Assembly (NCBI GenBank): GCA_963971225.1
Contig: OZ020267.1
Location: 121,017,891-121,081,890 of the forward strand
Source: Melieria omissa
Lineage: Eukaryota; Arthropoda; Insecta; Diptera; Ulidiidae
Reading direction: 5' to 3'
DNA length: 64,000 nt
The position numbers and the translations under genes were made by a program. Shown piece by piece: positions 1 to 10,600 of the stretch. The first letter of the stretch is position 1. Each line of letters begins with the position of its first letter. The notes below the pieces were generated by a model. It saw only the letters and a program-made list of their open reading frames with translations. It searched no databases and was not told the DNA's origin.

Positions 1-1455
1 TCAGACGTAAACTTTCAAAACGCCGATACACGTATATATTTTTTTTGGCCCCTCTACCAGACCAACCGTGTTGTTAATCGAAATTAATTTCATTTCGTTA
101 ATTTAAAACAGCTGATTTTGGGATCGTCTTTTTTGATTTGTGTATTTCTAATTATAAATTTAAAAAACCGAAAATCTTTTGTAAACACCCCAGAGAATTA
201 GCCCCGATTCCCCTGACTCTCCGGGTGAAATAAACCATGTGGGAACCTCAAATATTTCAATTTGCAAACATCGATTTGAGATAAGTCACAAAGCGTTACC
301 TGAGTTTTGTTGATGCTGTCGAATGTTGCTGAAATGGTTTATGGTTTGGCAAAACACGAAGTATAAAATGTACTTGTCTGTAATCCGAAAACGACGGATC
401 CACTTGAAGAAACAATATTTTGCGATGTGTTTTACGGGAGTTGGCGGCGAACATTTGTAGCGTTTGATGAATGAATGTGCGCCGGCATGTGTCCGTTTCG
501 TTTCGCTCTGTCTCTGGCTATGCAACTTTCATTTGGAATTCATGTAAGGAAAATATTTCATTAAATATTCATGCCTCCTTCGTGCAGTCTTCACATGTGT
601 GTATGGGTATGCCAGAGTGTGCGTACACACACACACACACACTCGCATTTGTGTGCAATGCAAATGTAAATATGTACTTTGCGTCTGCGTGTGCATACAT
701 TTAATCATGAAGCGAAAGAACATTTCATATTTATCTTCAATTCATACAATTTTCATTTTTATTTTTGGTGTGTTTTTATTTGACATCATTTTTGTTTTTG
801 TTATGTGAAATGCCAACCTCGTCCGTCACAATTTCCAATTGCGAATTCATTTCGTTTTTTCATGTTGGTATTTGGTTTTGCATTTTCGCTGCCCAAATAA
901 ATTATTAAAAACCATCATTGTCGGTTTTTACCAATGTGCATTTTGTTGAAATGCAAATTCGCGCCCCTGCTCACCCCGCATCGCTACTTATGGACGCCTG
1001 CCACCGCGGCCCACCACAAGAATGCTTGACTGAAGCTCAACCGTTTGGCGCGCCGATAGTGGAGCGGTGTGCAGGCGTCGATAGTCTTAATTAAATCGGC
1101 CGATTGTCAGTAAGTCTTCATGTTGTTGTCATTGTCGAAATTACTGATTTAATTTCATGCGTCATTTGGCGACTTTTGCGTAGCTGTTATCCACCGCTTC
1201 AGTTCCAACGCAAATGTGCTCGGTGACACAGCTGAAATTGCACTACTCAAACGTGGATAAAACACTAAATCGAGCCACCGCTCCAGATCATTAGTCGAAC
1301 AGAGGTAAATGATAACGCAGGAACGATAACAGCGGCTGTTGATTGCGACGTGTGGAGGACACGTCAAAAAGTCGCAGTTATCGGCGACATGTGGCCCATT
1401 AAGCTGCGGAACTGCGCACTCGGGCACTCAGAAGCTATATAAGTATACATATGTA
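1..1455. other. Non-repetitive DNA, no gene seen
   Basis: AT-rich sequence with only short chance reading frames. It holds a CA/TG-rich tract near 595-690 and a GC-richer patch near 960-1080. No exon, RNA gene or transposon end could be recognised. Confidence 0.6.
595..690. repeat. CA/TG microsatellite-rich tract
   Basis: Alternating TG and CA runs surround an uninterrupted (AC)n block near 625-643. The overlapping reading frames on both strands are rich in Cys/Val/His/Thr only because of this repeat and are not genes. Confidence 0.85.
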
Positions 1456-1914
1456 AGGGCCAGGTTACAAACCAAATCTCGAATCTTCTTGCGTAAAATC
1501 ATTGGAACATGCAATTCCAATTTCTGTGTTCGAGATTTTCTTGTTACTTGTCTCGAATGGTTTAAATGAGTTGGGGAGTAGCCAAGAAGACCTGGCAAAT
1601 GTTCGTTTCGTAACATCAGTTGTGTGGACACATAAATATTAGGAAACTATGGAGCTGGCAGACTTGTTTCTTTTATGAATTTCACACCTCAAAGAATTGC
1701 GTAATTTTGGACGGAAAACCACATCTTTGGCGTCTTGAGAAAAATTTGAGACACCCTAAACTAGAGCTGAATCACGCAATTACTCGACCTTAGCTGGAAC
1801 ACTAAGGGAGTTTTGCGCGATCTTCACACATCTTAAATGTCGAATATAGGTTTGACTTATAAAGAGTTTTGTCACGTTTGCAACGTGATTAAATTTGACA
1901 AATTTGTACAAATT

Positions 1915-2492
1915 TTACTGGATCCTGTTTGTTGACCCAAATCTCCAGTAACGAGAGAGAAACTGAGAGCGTAAAGTGGCAGTTCATTTCGTGAGAACTT
2001 GCAAGTTTTTACTGGAGAAACTTTGTCCAGTAACTTTTTTCCAGTAAGAAGAAGAACAAGAAAAACATATGACTGGCCGCCATATGAAACATAAATTTTG
2101 GAAACATTTGGAGGCAAATGGAAACAGCAAAGAAATTGTGTGTTCGCAAGTCTTTTGAACCACAACCGTCTTGCTCAGCTTTACCCGCTAAAGCTGAAAG
2201 GAAGAATTGCGGATTGAGCGCAACGAACTATTTGCATTTTGCATTAAATGTCTGATTTAACTTAATTTTCCCTACCACTTCAAACCTCAAATAAAACTTT
2301 TAGATCAGCTGTTTCATTCTTTAACCCTCCTGTTTACACCCTTTTTCCTGTATATTGTAAGTGGGCCAAGTCCCAGTGGTGTAACCAAGAGTTAAAACTT
2401 GCCAATTCTTACAAATTGCTGTTTGTTTACTTTTTTAGGGAGCGTACGCTGGCTTACTCTCGTGATATTTTTTACTGGATAATTTTTACTGG
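1915..2492. repeat. Cluster of seven TTACTGG/CCAGTAA motifs
   Basis: TTACTGG occurs at 1915, 2009, 2472 and 2486, and its reverse complement CCAGTAA at 1945, 2027 and 2041. Copies in both orientations at the two ends of a roughly 580-bp stretch resemble the subterminal repeats of a non-autonomous DNA transposon. I could not define terminal inverted repeats or a target duplication, so the family is unknown. Confidence 0.4.
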
Positions 2493-2520
2493 AAATCTGG
2501 CCAAACAGACCTTAATTCAT

Positions 2521-5133
2521 CATACTTCTAGGATCTGACTGAACTATCATTTCTAAGTTTTAATAAATACTCTCATCAGGCGATTCTATTACAGGGCGAG
2601 AAGAACAAAGTTTCTAATCAATTTAGACTTGAAAGGCAAATCTTAGGCAATCCCACTGATTCGACATATAACATTTATCGACCAAGGATATTCGTATCAC
2701 CGGGAATTTAATCTTTTAAACAATTTGCTTTCAACATACACCCAAATGGATATTGTTTATATGCCCCTTAAATATTTTTGCTTCTTGCCAAAAAATACAA
2801 AAACCAGTACTTACGAATTCCTAAAGTGGCCAGTCAAAACATCGATTTAATTACTACTCCGTAACTCCAATGAAGGCGGAAACGCTCCACGCACACTCGA
2901 CGGAATGTTGCACTATTTCCAAATATGCGCCAATTTCATTTCAGCTGAAGTAAATATTGTCCAACGCACACGTCAATACGCCCTGCCATATGCTTCAATT
3001 TGTAGCTGCACAGCATTTGGCAGCAACGAGTTGCCATCGCACTTATGCGCGCATTTCGCTTAATTTCGTTTCTGCAGCGAGACGGTTTTTGCTCTTCGTA
3101 TTTTCCAACCTATGCAAATCGATTCACGCGCCGTGCCGAGCCATCAGGCGTGATAATGAATTGTGCCGCCATCATCGTCATCACTGCTGTGTGGTAGCTG
3201 CGCGCTGACAGCACGTTAAGCGCGTTTAATTACACACTTACATGGTTTTAATTTATCGCCTGCAAACTACGCCACACTAGTGCGCACGTCCCTCGGCCCC
3301 TTACAGCCGCTGTCACGGCCGACGGCTCCCTACATTGCGTTACCTTCTGCGATTTGCTGAAAGTGATAAATGCGCGCGGATCGGAAATATTTTGCCCGTT
3401 TTTTGGCTACATGTAATTTTTATCATGTTACTATTGTGATTGTTATTGTTGTTGCTGTTGTTGCTATTATTGTAATATATGGACATTTGTTGTTTATCGT
3501 CGCGTTGTATCTTAAACAGTTGCGATGTTTATCTACGCACAGCAAAAAATGTTGAGCGGAAAACAAAGCTGCGTCGACCTCGTTGCGTTGGACTTTGTTT
3601 GTTTTGGATTTTTGATTAATTACAACATAAATTCAGAGTGAAGTGGTCGGTCGGTCGGTCGGTTGGACAGCTATAGCTACGGTCGTTCGCCGCGGCGCGG
3701 CGTTTGTCGACTGAAGGGGTAGGGAGTGTGGAGGGTCTCCCCAAAAGTCACCATGCGCTTGAAATTGGGGGCGACTTCAGTCGAGTGGCTCGACTGGATT
3801 TTGGCCTTTCCGTTCACACTCTACGGCTTGTGTTGTTGTTGTTGTCAACTGTTTTGTTTACGCATTTTGGGCTCGTTACGAGGTGATTTTATTTATGAAT
3901 ATTTAATATTTTAATAAATAGAGTAAAATTTATTGGCATGAAGCGAACGAAATCGGTTATTTACGATGACCGAAAGCGAATAAATACGAGTTTAGCTTTA
4001 ATTTGCAGTTATTTATGGCGTAATAAATTTAAACGCACTGCTCTTAAAAGTGCAATAAAAGCCCTCGAAACTGCCAGCGCACTTCGGCGCCGCCACCCCC
4101 GCCACAGAGTGCGTTGCCAAAGTGGCCCGTTGCATGCACGACACATTCGCAACGCGCTGATAAACCATTTCCGTTGATTCCGTGCGCATTGGTGTGCGTT
4201 ATGTTAATGCGGCTTAAACTGGCCCGAACGTTCGACGAGGGGAGGGAAGCAGAATGCGGGAATTCCGTGTGGCCACACATTGCATTGCAGCACTTCAGTC
4301 GGGCGTGCAAGTACTCGAACAGCGTATCACAAGTTCACTGAGGCGTTTATTATCCTTACGTGTAAATGAACAATTGCAATCGGATTAAGTCAACGAAGTT
4401 ACCGAAAAGGCGCAAACGCACGAACACACTCACACGCTGTGCGCATGTGTGCACACGGATCCGGCGTAAATCGGCTGAAATGCGAAATGAGCATGCAAGC
4501 CGATAATATCGCCGGAACGAAAGCGAAACGAGCAAAAAGACAACATCTACTCATGCGTTTTTCTGTGTAAGTGTGTGTGTGTGTTCTCATGCAGGAATGC
4601 ACGTAGGAAACCATAGCAGAGATGCCAAGGAATTGTGACTGGGCGCGGATTTTGCAGTGCCATTTCGTTGCGACAGACCTCACCCCTTTTAGCCCATTTT
4701 TGGTCGTTAGCAGGAATCGCCAAAATTGTTTGATTATCTTTTAAGGATTTACATGATAAGAATTGACAATTAAGCATTTTTTTTTTGGTTTTATCTACCT
4801 TTTGCTTTTGGTGAACTTTCAGTACGCACACATTTTATGTTATTTCAGGTAAGAAAGTATATATATGTACAGCCTTAGTTATATATTCGTGCCGAAATGC
4901 TATACAAAACATGTCTTCTTCTGTCCAGCGAGCGATTATCAAATACAAAAAGCTTTTAGGAGGAGAAATATTTTCTTATTGTTGGATAAATCAATTGATT
5001 GTTGTAAATAATTCGCTACTTAGGTATGAACACAATAATAACTCAGTAGTTTGAAAAGAGTATATTTGATTTCATAATTTACAATATTGTATGTTCTACG
5101 TCTGTAACAAACTGTTTCCCTTTCAAAATTAAA
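2521..5133. other. Non-repetitive DNA with short simple repeats
   Basis: No supported gene. A GTT-rich tract lies at about 3420-3470, a tandem GGTC run at about 3645-3663, and a GTT run near 3830-3846. A GC-rich block at 3660-3720 contains a GCCGCGGCGCGGC-type near-palindrome. TG/CA tracts occur near 4415-4460 and 4560-4585. Confidence 0.5.
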
Positions 5134-5135
5134 TA

Positions 5136-6019
5136 AGGGAGAGGGCTGGGTTGTGAACCAGGCTGGGTTGTAAACCATTACCGTTTTTTCTTTCCCTAAT
5201 TGACATATCGCCAATCTTTCAATTCTCACGTTTGTCTTACGATATGACTCTGCTTTTGTGGTTACACCGAAGTACAAACACGTATTGCTTGTGGCAGTTA
5301 CAAACATCGTGTTTGAAAATCGACTGCGAAAACTTTTTTGCTTTTTTTAACCCTTTCCGACATGAAAATAAACCCGTTTTGTATGCATTGTATGGGCTGT
5401 AGTCCAATATATTGGACATTGTGACTGAAAGGGTTAAAGTGCTATCCAAGTGACTGAACTTATTGCAAAAAGGTAAGTGTAATACATCTTTATTTAGTGT
5501 TTTGGTTCTATTTTACGATCCAGTATTTGTTTATGTCGAATTATGATTGGAAGTGTCGTTTATTTAAAAGTTTCCAAAATGGCATCGTGGTTGGGCTGTG
5601 AACCACTGTGGGGGCTGGGTTATGAACCACCTGTTTTTTGTACTACATTTGTTCTAACACTGTCAAATATGGACGTATATATTAAAATAAACTAATTTTA
5701 TGTAATTTCACTCGATTTCGAATTTCACTGATTAAATAAATTCTCAACTTACTTAAAAATGTTGGGTGTTTTTTTCGTATTTTCCGACTTTAACAGGGAT
5801 TTTCCAGATGGTTCACAACCCAGCCACTTTTTTGGAAAAGCGAAAAATCACATCCTTAGAAAATTGGACGTAGAGAGTTAAATATCAATCAAAACAGTAA
5901 TCCGTCTTCATAAAAAAGTTGCGTTTTATATTAAACTTTCCAACGGTATCTTCGGTATTTTTCGATATCTTTATTCTAAGAAAAGTTAGAGCCAAAAAAC
6001 AAAACCCGGTTCACAACCC
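5136..6019 (-). mobile_element. Non-autonomous Tigger/pogo-related element
   Basis: The motif GGGTTGTGAACC, with small variants, occurs at about 5147, 5164, 5591 and 5616, and in the reverse orientation at 5809 and 6006. TA dinucleotides flank the proposed ends (5134-5135 and 6020-6021). The right end, read on the minus strand, is clearly similar to the left end of the Tigger copy at 15075: both run from a CCGGGTTT block through a TTTTTTG tract to TCTAACTTT. The motif pairs also sit in equivalent mirrored positions. No transposase is present. The copy therefore looks like a deletion derivative of a sister Tigger family, in opposite orientation. Boundaries are inferred from this comparison. 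Confidence 0.65.
5351..5433. mobile_element. 83-bp TTAA-flanked MITE nested in the Tigger derivative
   Basis: The unit starts CCCTTTC and ends GAAAGGG, with a perfect TTAA on both sides (5347-5350 and 5434-5437). TTAA duplication plus CCC termini is the signature of piggyBac-type insertion. An internal palindrome, GTCCAATATATTGGAC, lies at 5402-5417. It is too short to code and is nested inside the larger element. Confidence 0.65.
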
Positions 6020-6021
6020 TA

Positions 6022-6536
6022 GCAATTTGTACTAGCAATTTTTTGTGTTTGGGGGGAGGGGGTTTGAACTCTCCTGTGTGCGCCACTGACCGCAACGTGG
6101 CATGAGTGCCAGTCAATGCATTTTGCGTTTTGTTCTTATTGTTAGTTTTTGAGTGTTCTGTTTTCTTCAAATCAAAAAATGGTTTCTCAGCGTATAACTA
6201 ACTCAGCTCCTAACTGTTTTCTTGTTACAGATGTGTCCGAAAAAAGTAACATAATCGGGCAATACAAATGTGTTAAACGCTGAGTCCAAATCAATTGTTA
6301 CGCATCGTAAAAATAGAGCAGTTACAGTCTATGAGCGACTGTCAATCCTGTTATGTGTGTATGTGTATGTGAGGTTTTAATAAAAGAGGCGAAGCCATCT
6401 AGTGACCGCGGTGGTCGCACTGAGTACGCCACCCGTATGGACGATGCAATTTTAGTTAAAAGGTGTTTGATGTGGTAGTTGGAAACAACAATGATTGCGT
6501 TCGTTGAAGACATCGATTGGAGAAAGTAATGTCACC
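6022..6536. other. Spacer with a repeat-end fragment
   Basis: A G-rich segment at about 6045-6100 (GGGGGAGGGGGTTTGAACTC followed by TGTGTGCGCCACTG) resembles the segment at about 61757-61876, suggesting a shared, undefined repeat family. The rest shows nothing recognisable. Confidence 0.4.
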
Positions 6537-6544
6537 TTTAGGTG

Positions 6545-7618
6545 TAGTGTCCGACCGAAACAACTTTTTTGGGCCGAAACCGAATTTCGGTTCTTTTTTA
6601 ATATTCGGCTGAAACCGAACCTTTCTAGTTGAAATAAAAATCACCATATTAATCATTTTTCTCAACAAACGATTTTTTTCTTTAAGTATTTAAATAAAGA
6701 ACAAGCAAACAAACCTAATAAAAATAAATAAATGCTGCTTAATAAAATCAATTCATTCATTTTTTAAGAACATAAACATAAAAAATTATCCTTTCGTACC
6801 TTACTCGCTAACAGTGTTGTGACTAATATATTAAAGTAGTGTAACTAATTACGTAGTATATTAATTTTGCTTTAAAAATGTAGTGTAACTAGTTACTTTT
6901 CCCATAAGTAATCACCTTCAGTAATATTACTACTTTTTTTCAAGTTACTTATTACAATATCACTTTTTAGTCAACAAAGTTAACAACATAATTAAGATGT
7001 ATTACAATTATACAACGCTGCATTTGTTCATACGAAACATAGCTCGCGTGTTTTATTTCCAACTGAGTTTGGTAGTGGAGAAACAATTAACATTTGGAAG
7101 CGAATTCAAGCGGTTTTAACAAAAAAGGTACCGAAATTCAAATTGTAATTCAAAATGAAATAAACATTTAACCTGATTGTTTGTTTGCAAAATGTCTACT
7201 TTTAATAGCTGAAAATTCCGCAAATATTTCGATTTGTTGACGGAAAATAATATATTACTTTTTGTGATAAATTACTTGACATTTCCAGTAATAAGTAATG
7301 TAACGATATTACTTTCAAATGTCAGTAATGTGTAATAAGTAATATGTTACTGTCAAAAGTAATAAGTCCCAACACTGCTCGCTAATATTCAAAAGGAAAT
7401 AATTTAATAATATATGCGAAAAAGCATTTAAACTACTCCTCCTTTTATTATATATCTGCTCGGCTGCACTAATTCACACTGTTCACTCGCTACACAATAA
7501 AATGTAAAAAATATTCTAGAAAGTTTCGGTTTCCGCCGTTCGGGCATTTTTTGGCCGAAACTGAAACCGAAACACTTATTTGGGCCGAAAGCGAAACCGA
7601 ATATTCGGTCGGACACTA
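6545..7618. mobile_element. hAT-type non-autonomous element (outer)
   Basis: The ends are inverted: the left begins TAGTGTCCGACCGAA and the right ends TTCGGTCGGACACTA. The flanking 8-mers TTTAGGTG (6537-6544) and TTTTGGTG (7619-7626) match at 7 of 8 positions, as expected for the 8-bp duplication of hAT transposons. Near each end the sequence repeats GGCCGAAACCGAA-type motifs. No transposase frame is visible. A second hAT-like element is inserted inside at 6812-7377, so this copy is the older insertion. Confidence 0.8.
6812..7377. mobile_element. hAT-type MITE (inner, nested)
   Basis: Termini CAGTGTTG and CAACACTG are flanked by a perfect 8-bp duplication CTCGCTAA (6804-6811 and 7378-7385), diagnostic of hAT insertion. 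The body is AT-rich and full of GTAACTAATTAC-like motifs, typical of short hAT MITEs. It does not code and would need a transposase from elsewhere. Confidence 0.85.
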
Positions 7619-7626
7619 TTTTGGTG

Positions 7627-10600
7627 TAACTAATATTTAAGAAACTATGAAACTGCTAGAATTTGTATTATTAAATTTTATTTTCAATATAAAAATTATA
7701 TACCTGATTAGATTGTGCCCTTTGAACTTCAATTACGACTCTAACAAAACATTAATATTTTCCTCAATTTTTGCCACGAATTATTGAGACCAATTTATTT
7801 TACTTTAGTGTTTTCGCGTTTGTGTGTTTTGATAGATTGATGGAGATTTTGGATCTACTGTTGTAGCAGTCGCTGACGCGGCTGGTGGTAGAGGCTCCTG
7901 AAAGTAGACACGGTGACAAATCGTAACACGCTAACAGGTTGTTATGAACTACATATGTTCCTAGAATTACAAACCAATTATTTTCATTATGCATCTGACT
8001 GTTTATAATTCAGAAATATACAAACATATAGCAGGCCGGAGTCGTTGGCCGATGTATGTAAGTTGGAATTGTGCTGCGGTCTGTGCTCTTTGCGTGCCTA
8101 ACGAACTTTGAATATGGATACCTAATAAAAACTTATATATTTACCATAAAAGCACCCATGTACACATATGGATATGTTAATGTATGCGCTCATACCTGTG
8201 TTAGTGGCGCGTAATATCAGCACATCGGAAAATGCAATAATTGTAATTACCGAATGTACTGCAATGTTGCAGCTATGCGGGCAAATTTAAAAATGTTTAT
8301 CTCTGACTTTCGCAACAGGCTGAAACAAAAGCTTTTAAGCATGTGTACTCGTATGGGTGTCCTGTTAAAGCCGCATGCGCGCGTGCCTTTGTGTGTGTGT
8401 GCGGCTGTGTGAGTGCAAATTAAAACCGCTTTTTACGAATGCGAGTACAGTGCACACACATTTTTTCATTATTTGCCCATTTGTATTGTGAGTCCAGAGC
8501 TGTTGGCGGCTTTTGTTACGGTTGGTAGTTGGTGGAGTGCGCTGCCGGTCAGCTGCAGCATAACGGTGTCCGCGTGCGCCGACTGTTCTATGTGTTTGTG
8601 TTTGTTTCTGTATTATTGTATTTGTATTGTTTGTATCCGCTTTTTTATGTTTTTTAATGCAACGGAAGTTGGAAGGACATTACCGCTGATTGCGACGTTG
8701 CTGATGATTGCGCTGACGTCGGTGGCAGTGATGGTAGCGGTATTGTTGGCGTGGACGTCGGCGTAGTGGTAGTTGTGGTGGACACATGGCGGTAATGTTC
8801 TCGTGTGGTTCTTGTTGTTGTACCGTATGCAATTATCGAAAGTGATTTCCACACTGTGTCGTTTTTTCAATTCGGTTTGTTTTGCATTGTTTGTTCGCGC
8901 TGCTGTTGTTATTGGAGTTGTTATTTGTGTTGCATTGGTGTGAAGGCGTCTTATTAAAAATGCATAAAAGAATATTGCAGCCATATGCGCATAATTCATG
9001 CGCACGCACACAGCGGCCGGGCGCGGGGAAGCAGCAGGTGGAAATCATAATTCATGCATATGAAATTATCTCATCAAAAGTATTCTGGCCGAGTATAATT
9101 ATTTTCAGATATGTAAATAAAAATACACATATCGTAAGTTGAAGGTTTTCACAAATGTATGCGGTTTTGCTTTTTTTGCAAAACAAGTCTGACGCGAATG
9201 TTCAATGTGGCAGAAAAGCAAACCTGCAACCTGTTTTGGCACTCGAAACTCATTTGGCAGGTGCCAATCGAATTGCGCTCGAACGCCTAAAAGTATGCGC
9301 TTTAATCTGCCCATCGCTGGGTCTCCAAGTCCATCCATCTGTCGTGCGCTCAATTATTAATAAACCCGGTTTTCGGCGGCTCACCACTTTGCATGCGATT
9401 AGTCGCTGTTGGTGTTGGTGTTGGCAGAGACGTTGTTGACATAATCGCGTTTTAACCCTCGCCATCCAGCGACGACTGCACTCAACTCAACCATATAGCA
9501 GGCACATACATACATGTGTACATATGTAACTCGTGACTGAGTGAGTGAGGCAGAGGTGTTGGTCACTTTGCAGTTTGTCAAAATGCAGAGCCTCGTGCAA
9601 ATCCCTTTTGACACTTGAGCTTTGGCCAACTTGACCAGCCTTATGCAGAGCGACAAATTGTGGACGGGCGTACCGACATGACGTCGCAAGTGGCAAGTGT
9701 CATAATTTGTAATCCATTCGAAGCAGTGTTTAATTTTCACACCTTCTGCGCATCGTGCCAGGACTTAAATGGGATTTACACTTTCACTTTGTCGATTGTC
9801 CGGCACATTTTCCCGAGGGATGATGATTATTCAAAGGACAACATAATTACAAATGTATTTTCCATCAAATCATAGCAAAGCTTTAAAGTTAAAAATTCCC
9901 GCGCAGTAATTTTTATTAAAACTTTACCAGGCTTAACCAATGAACATACAATGTGACAGTACCGAATAGGTGAGGTTTTCGTTGCACGTTGTTGCAAAAA
10001 CAATGAGTCTGTAGTGGGATGCTCCCACTTTGAAGGTGTTTATTGCTGCTGCCCAGCACTGCATTATCCATCTCTTCCAGAAAAAGATTCCTCCTTGAGG
10101 TTCTGAGTGATCCTCCGCTGCTTAAGTTTTGCGTCGAATTGAGGCGGCCACATAAAACATGGTTTGATGTGGGCACATCCTCGCCTTCATGTCGGCAACA
10201 ACTCAGCAGCAACTCAGTGAGCGGCGATTAGGATATTTTGAAACGTATCTAATATTTCGAAATTTATCCAACCTTGGAGCCTCAACACATAATACAAGAT
10301 GTCGTAGCAGCCTCCGCCATACGGATTGGCAGGTCAATTAGAGATCCATTTGCCATTTCGTGTACAATATTGAAGTCAAATAGTCGGTTTTCTCTCTTAA
10401 GTTCCTTTTGGGCTTCGTTCAGTTGTCGCTCCCCTCAGTTGTTGTTCTACGGTGATTAACGAAGTTTCGAAAACAAATCGGAATCGCATTGGTACCCAAG
10501 CCTTCTTTTATTCCCAAATGAGTGCCTCGTGCTAGTAGGCACGTTAACAATGCGTAAGGCCTTTTGACGGCAACTAACCCATCAGCAGCGGCGCAGATTG

